A stretch of DNA of 64,000 bases from Branchiostoma belcheri (taxonomy: Eukaryota > Chordata > Leptocardii > Amphioxiformes > Branchiostomatidae), in the NCBI RefSeq assembly GCF_001625305.1, contig NW_017803379.1, positions 1,169,601 through 1,233,600 of the forward strand, given 5' to 3'. The position numbers were made by a program, and so were the translations under genes. Positions 60,701-64,000 of the stretch are shown here, one piece after another. The notes beneath the pieces were generated by a model, which did no database searches, was not told the origin of the DNA, and saw nothing but the letters and a program-made list of their open reading frames with translations. Position 1 is the first letter of the stretch. Each line of letters begins with the position of its first letter.

Positions 60701-63700
60701 TGAGGTCCAGATGGAGGACAGCAGGTTTCCTGTTGTGGAGGTAGTTCATCCCCAGGGAGGTGTCCCGCGCTATCTGGTAATACAGCACATGGTCCAGGTC
60801 TGGTCTGAAAAATACACAGTATATTCCATTGAGTGTAGCACATCTACAACACAATAATGTAATGTTGCGTGCAACAACTCTTATGGGGTACAACTCCTGG
60901 ATAACTGTGCTTTTACTACAGGATGATATGTGGTAGATTGGATTCATTCCTCAAGCTAACCGACATCTTTCACACAGCAGTCATCCCTCAGTAAGACATC
61001 TGGAGCCACAGAGTTCCCGTTTGAAACTTTTCTTCAGCCTGTTTTACTACAGGATGGATTTAGTGCAACAGAGAATATGTCTATGGTACAAATTTGTTCA
61101 ATCAAATATGAACTGTTGAGAGTAGAGTATATAAGTATAAATAGATCTTGTAGTGGTTCCCAGTCCTGTACCTTGTCTCCCCATGTAGCCAGTGGTAGAG
61201 GCTGGCCTGTGCCATGTAAATTACCTTCAGCATATAGTTAGAAAGTGTACGTCCTGTACCTATTCTCCCCGTGTAGCCAGTGGTAGAGGCTGCCCTGTGC
61301 CATGTACTCCAGCACCATGATGGGGAGATCTGCAGCGGTGCACACACCCAGCAACAGCACCACACGGGGGTGACGCAGCTCCCTCAGGAGACTCACCTGG
61401 GAAGTGCAGTTTTTAACTTTTTTCACACAAAATCATATGATCACATATTCAAACTGACTGGTCAACAGTTCTAGGTGAGAAGAATCTCTTGTGTTGGATC
61501 AAAAGTGTACATGGCTTGCAATCATATTCAGAATCCTAACACATCTTCCATACACATCTTCCAAATACATGTCTCTCCACATAAAGTGGTTTTCTTGCTT
61601 TATCATCAAAGAAAAAAGAAGATCCACAAGAAGATTTCTGATACCTCAGCGCCAAAGTAGTTTTTGTCAGCAGCAGACAGGGGAGATCGTAGTCTCTTCA
61701 CGGCCACCTCTGTACCATTGTAGACACCGCGGAACACACGGGAGAACGCACCTTCACCTAGCAAATCTGATCAACACACAGGCTTTCAACATGATATAAA
61801 CTGCATAGTGAACACACATATCATTATTTGTACCACTAACTCATTGGATCTTTAGTAAGAAATACTCTTCACTTCGAAAGAACATGCCCCGGTATCAAGG
61901 TAAACGTGTAGTAATGTACATGAATTAGAATACAAACCCTTTGTGCTGTAGATGATGTCTTTCTCTGCAATCTGGCAGCTTCTCAGAGGGTCTTTGAACT
62001 TCAACCTCTTCAGCTCTGATTCAAGATGTCTGAAGAGAAAACAAACATCAAATTATTGATACTTACAAGTTACATCTAACCTCCAAGCAGATCTTATCAG
62101 GTGGCCAGGCAGTATCCATTTGCCAGACAGTTACCATTTGTTCTCTGAGGACTCTCTCTACATGGCCAGTTTGATCTAATCGTATTGCTTTTGCCACGCG
62201 ACATCTGCTTTGGAGATTAACTACTTACAGCTACTGTAACTGTATGTGCTTTTAGTAAGTACAAATCAAAAAGTCAGGGCAACACAAACATGTACATTTT
62301 GTACTAGTATTTGTCAGAAACACGACACACCTTATCTCTTTCCTATGTTTGTCCTGTTCCTTCCTCAGCTGTCTCATCAGGTCCTGTTTGGATGGAGATG
62401 TTGCCATGGCAACAGACCTGCCACTCCCAACTTCCCTCTTGTTCCCAGAGCTCTCAGGGACATCCATCTCCTCCCCGGGGTCTTTCCCAGCGTGACTCTG
62501 AGCGGCCATGTTATGCGGGGATGTTGGTGACTTGGATTTGTAGACCATCTGGATTTCTTCCAGTTGTCGCTGGATTTTGTCCACGATTTCTCGGGCTGTT
62601 TGTTCATTCTCTTTTCCCCTCTGCTGCAGACCACTCACCTTTACAACAGTAATAAATAATATTTCAAACATACTTACATAAGAAGAGAGTAATCAATCTT
62701 ACCGTAGTAGTGGATTCTACCTGAAACATCTGTTTCTTAAGTTAGTTTTTTGAGTAACAAGCTTGTTTGAAATGAGGAGATAAAATATAATGGATTGCTG
62801 CTGCTATCTCATATAGGGACAGGAATTGTGTGGACCCATTTGGCTTGCTCTTACCTGTAACTCCACATCAACAGGTGCAGGTACATGTTCCCTCTGTCCA
62901 GACCTGTTAGTTCTACTGCCAGTGTCTGGTCTGTGCTCTGGGTCCTTCCTGCCCCCTGGATCCCGTCTGGTCCCAGTGTCGGGGCCTTCAGACTCCCCAC
63001 CCCTGGGGGTGGACTTCCCCAGCCCCAGCCCCTCCAGGGTCAGGGATATCCCCTGGGGTTCTCTGGACCACGTGCTGGCCTGGGAAGTTGCCCTGCTACT
63101 GTCGATGTTACTCTCTGTGGAAACAAAATGGTAGTGATCAGTTTCTTACATCACACGACTACTGATTTTACTCACCATCTAACCAACAGCCCTGAGGTTT
63201 AGTGACAGAAAATGTATCAACAATGACAATGACAAAGTCTGAAATCATAAAAAAGAATGCCAAAATCAGAATACTGACTCTAGCTTTGCATACACATCTC
63301 TACCAGTATATAGACTCTTAGAACCAGAGCAAATATTGTATCCTGATAATCTAGTAAAAAGTAACTCAAGTAACACTGTACACAGCTACATGTATGGAAA
63401 CAGAGTCTGTACCAATATCTTCCAGTTCCATGGTACTCTCAGGTGAGTTGGAGGCACCACTGGACCCTCTGTCTTCTGCTGTCATCTCTTCCCTCAGTTC
63501 TGCCTCCTTCTTCTTCTCCAGGAACCTGGCAGCCATCTTGTCTCTCTCTGCCTTCTTCCTTTGTTCCATTCTCTCCTTCTGCCTTTTCTGCCTTTCCTCC
63601 TCCTGTTGTCTGTGGCTGGCCTTTTGTGCTGCCAGTTTCACACCTATGAATAAGATAACACATGAGGTGCATGACTACATTTCACAAGTATGCACATTAG

Positions 63701-64000
63701 TGACAAACACCGTAATAGTCTCTTCATAAAAATGATTCTGTAATACTAAGTATATCATTACATGTTTTATGACCTTTAAAATGGTAGGTACGAATAGTTT
63801 ATAGAAGTGCAGAGAAACCTACCGGCTCTCGATCTCCTTACAACATCAGCGGACACAGGTCTCTTAGATTTCCTCTCCTTAGGTACCACATCCACGCTTT
63901 TTGTACCACTACTTGCCGGCCTTCTTGTCACACCTGCTGAGAAAGGCTTCGCTTTCACTGTCTCTTTCCTCTCTACTGTTGGTTCTACTGTTTTTGCAGA
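57793..64000 (-). CDS. TKL-type protein kinase with long coiled-coil N-terminus, partial
   Basis: Exons: 57793-57885, 58290-58414, 58635-59466, 59635-59754, 60016-60096, 60228-60327, 60631-60804, 61260-61396, 61645-61766, 61938-62029, 62331-62638, 62855-63114, 63413-63643, 63823 to beyond 64000. All phases agree. N-terminal part: basic Ser-rich stretch, a strong coiled coil (RQQEEERQKRQKERMEQRKK), Gly/Pro/Arg spacer and a second helical region. Kinase domain: GEGAFSRVFRG loop, AVKRL lysine, GAEVSLLRELRH (alpha-C Glu), HLDLKSMNVLLD catalytic loop (Asp kept, Arg of HRD replaced by Leu), DFGFSKL, GTPAWMAPE and VDVYSFGMILWEML. Every catalytic residue is present, so it should be active, probably on Ser/Thr. 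The C-terminal tail is acidic and Ser-rich with a nine-proline run and a conserved-looking last exon (RREAMNMADDIHSM). It resembles TKL kinases such as RIPK/MLK relatives; I cannot name an orthologue. The 5' end is outside the window. Confidence 0.85.
58048..58125 (+). mobile_element. 3' tail of the same non-LTR retrotransposon family
   Basis: Contains AAGCTGGTGTGTTACGCCAA, then GGGCGGTTATAC, CCGGCTA and a decayed ATACAG tail, as in the 3' UTR at 44622-44720. It is a very short 5'-truncated copy in the last intron of the kinase gene. Confidence 0.75.
61163..61218 (-). other. Partial exon duplication (decoy donor) in the kinase gene
   Basis: 56 bp, 52 identical to 61251-61306. It copies the last part of the kinase exon encoding AQGSLYHWLHGE together with its donor GT. 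The copy lies 88 bp downstream in the intron and lacks its own acceptor, so it is probably not spliced as an exon. It keeps an intact GTACAGGAC donor. Confidence 0.85.

Overview
The window is animal nuclear DNA: multi-exon genes with GT-AG introns, long AT-rich non-coding stretches, microsatellites, hairpin-type DNA transposons and non-LTR retrotransposon debris. Gene content points to an invertebrate deuterostome. It contains a one-to-one-looking ATRX, a collagen prolyl 4-hydroxylase, a GCLM and a receptor of the EDAR/TROY/XEDAR class beside a large intron-poor TPR gene. A cephalochordate (Branchiostoma) is my best guess. This is inference from gene families and repeat style, not from a database match. 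Runs of N and two single-base frameshifts suggest a draft assembly.

Layout, left to right. (1) 1-6939, minus: the 5' two thirds of a giant protein. It joins a DUF294/GlnD-like nucleotidyltransferase module to at least 26 kinesin-light-chain-like TPR units and continues past the left edge. Five short exons, linked by phase-2 introns, lead into it. (2) 6940-12017: non-coding, with two hairpin elements. (3) 12018-16866, plus: complete 13-exon collagen prolyl 4-hydroxylase alpha subunit (537 aa). (4) 18007-18969, minus: a membrane-anchored OTU-type cysteine protease. (5) 21350-26478, minus: complete 10-exon TNF-receptor family gene (799 aa) of EDAR/TROY/XEDAR type. Its cytoplasmic tail carries an in-frame 30-bp coding minisatellite and a short C-terminal death-domain-like fold. 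(6) 28406-30773, minus: complete 4-exon GCLM (285 aa), with a 402-bp transposon with perfect 33-bp inverted repeats in intron 1. (7) 33525-55011, plus: essentially the whole ATRX gene (33 exons, about 2,090 aa), broken only by a 20-N gap. Its introns host a reverse-transcriptase relic, a SINE-like element, a 917-bp inverted-repeat element and several local duplications. (8) 57793-64000, minus: a tyrosine-kinase-like (TKL) protein kinase gene whose 5' end lies beyond the right edge.

The genes do not form an operon-like unit. GCLM and ATRX are head to head, about 2.75 kb apart; ATRX and the kinase are tail to tail. Possible links are only thematic: glutathione synthesis, chromatin maintenance, receptor and ubiquitin signalling. 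The best candidate for an undescribed system is the nucleotidyltransferase-TPR protein at the left edge. Second is the EDAR-like receptor with its repeat-expanded tail.

Exon boundaries were derived by hand from splice consensus plus reading-phase agreement. For the prolyl hydroxylase, the receptor, GCLM, ATRX and the kinase, every junction used keeps frame, except across the N gap in ATRX.
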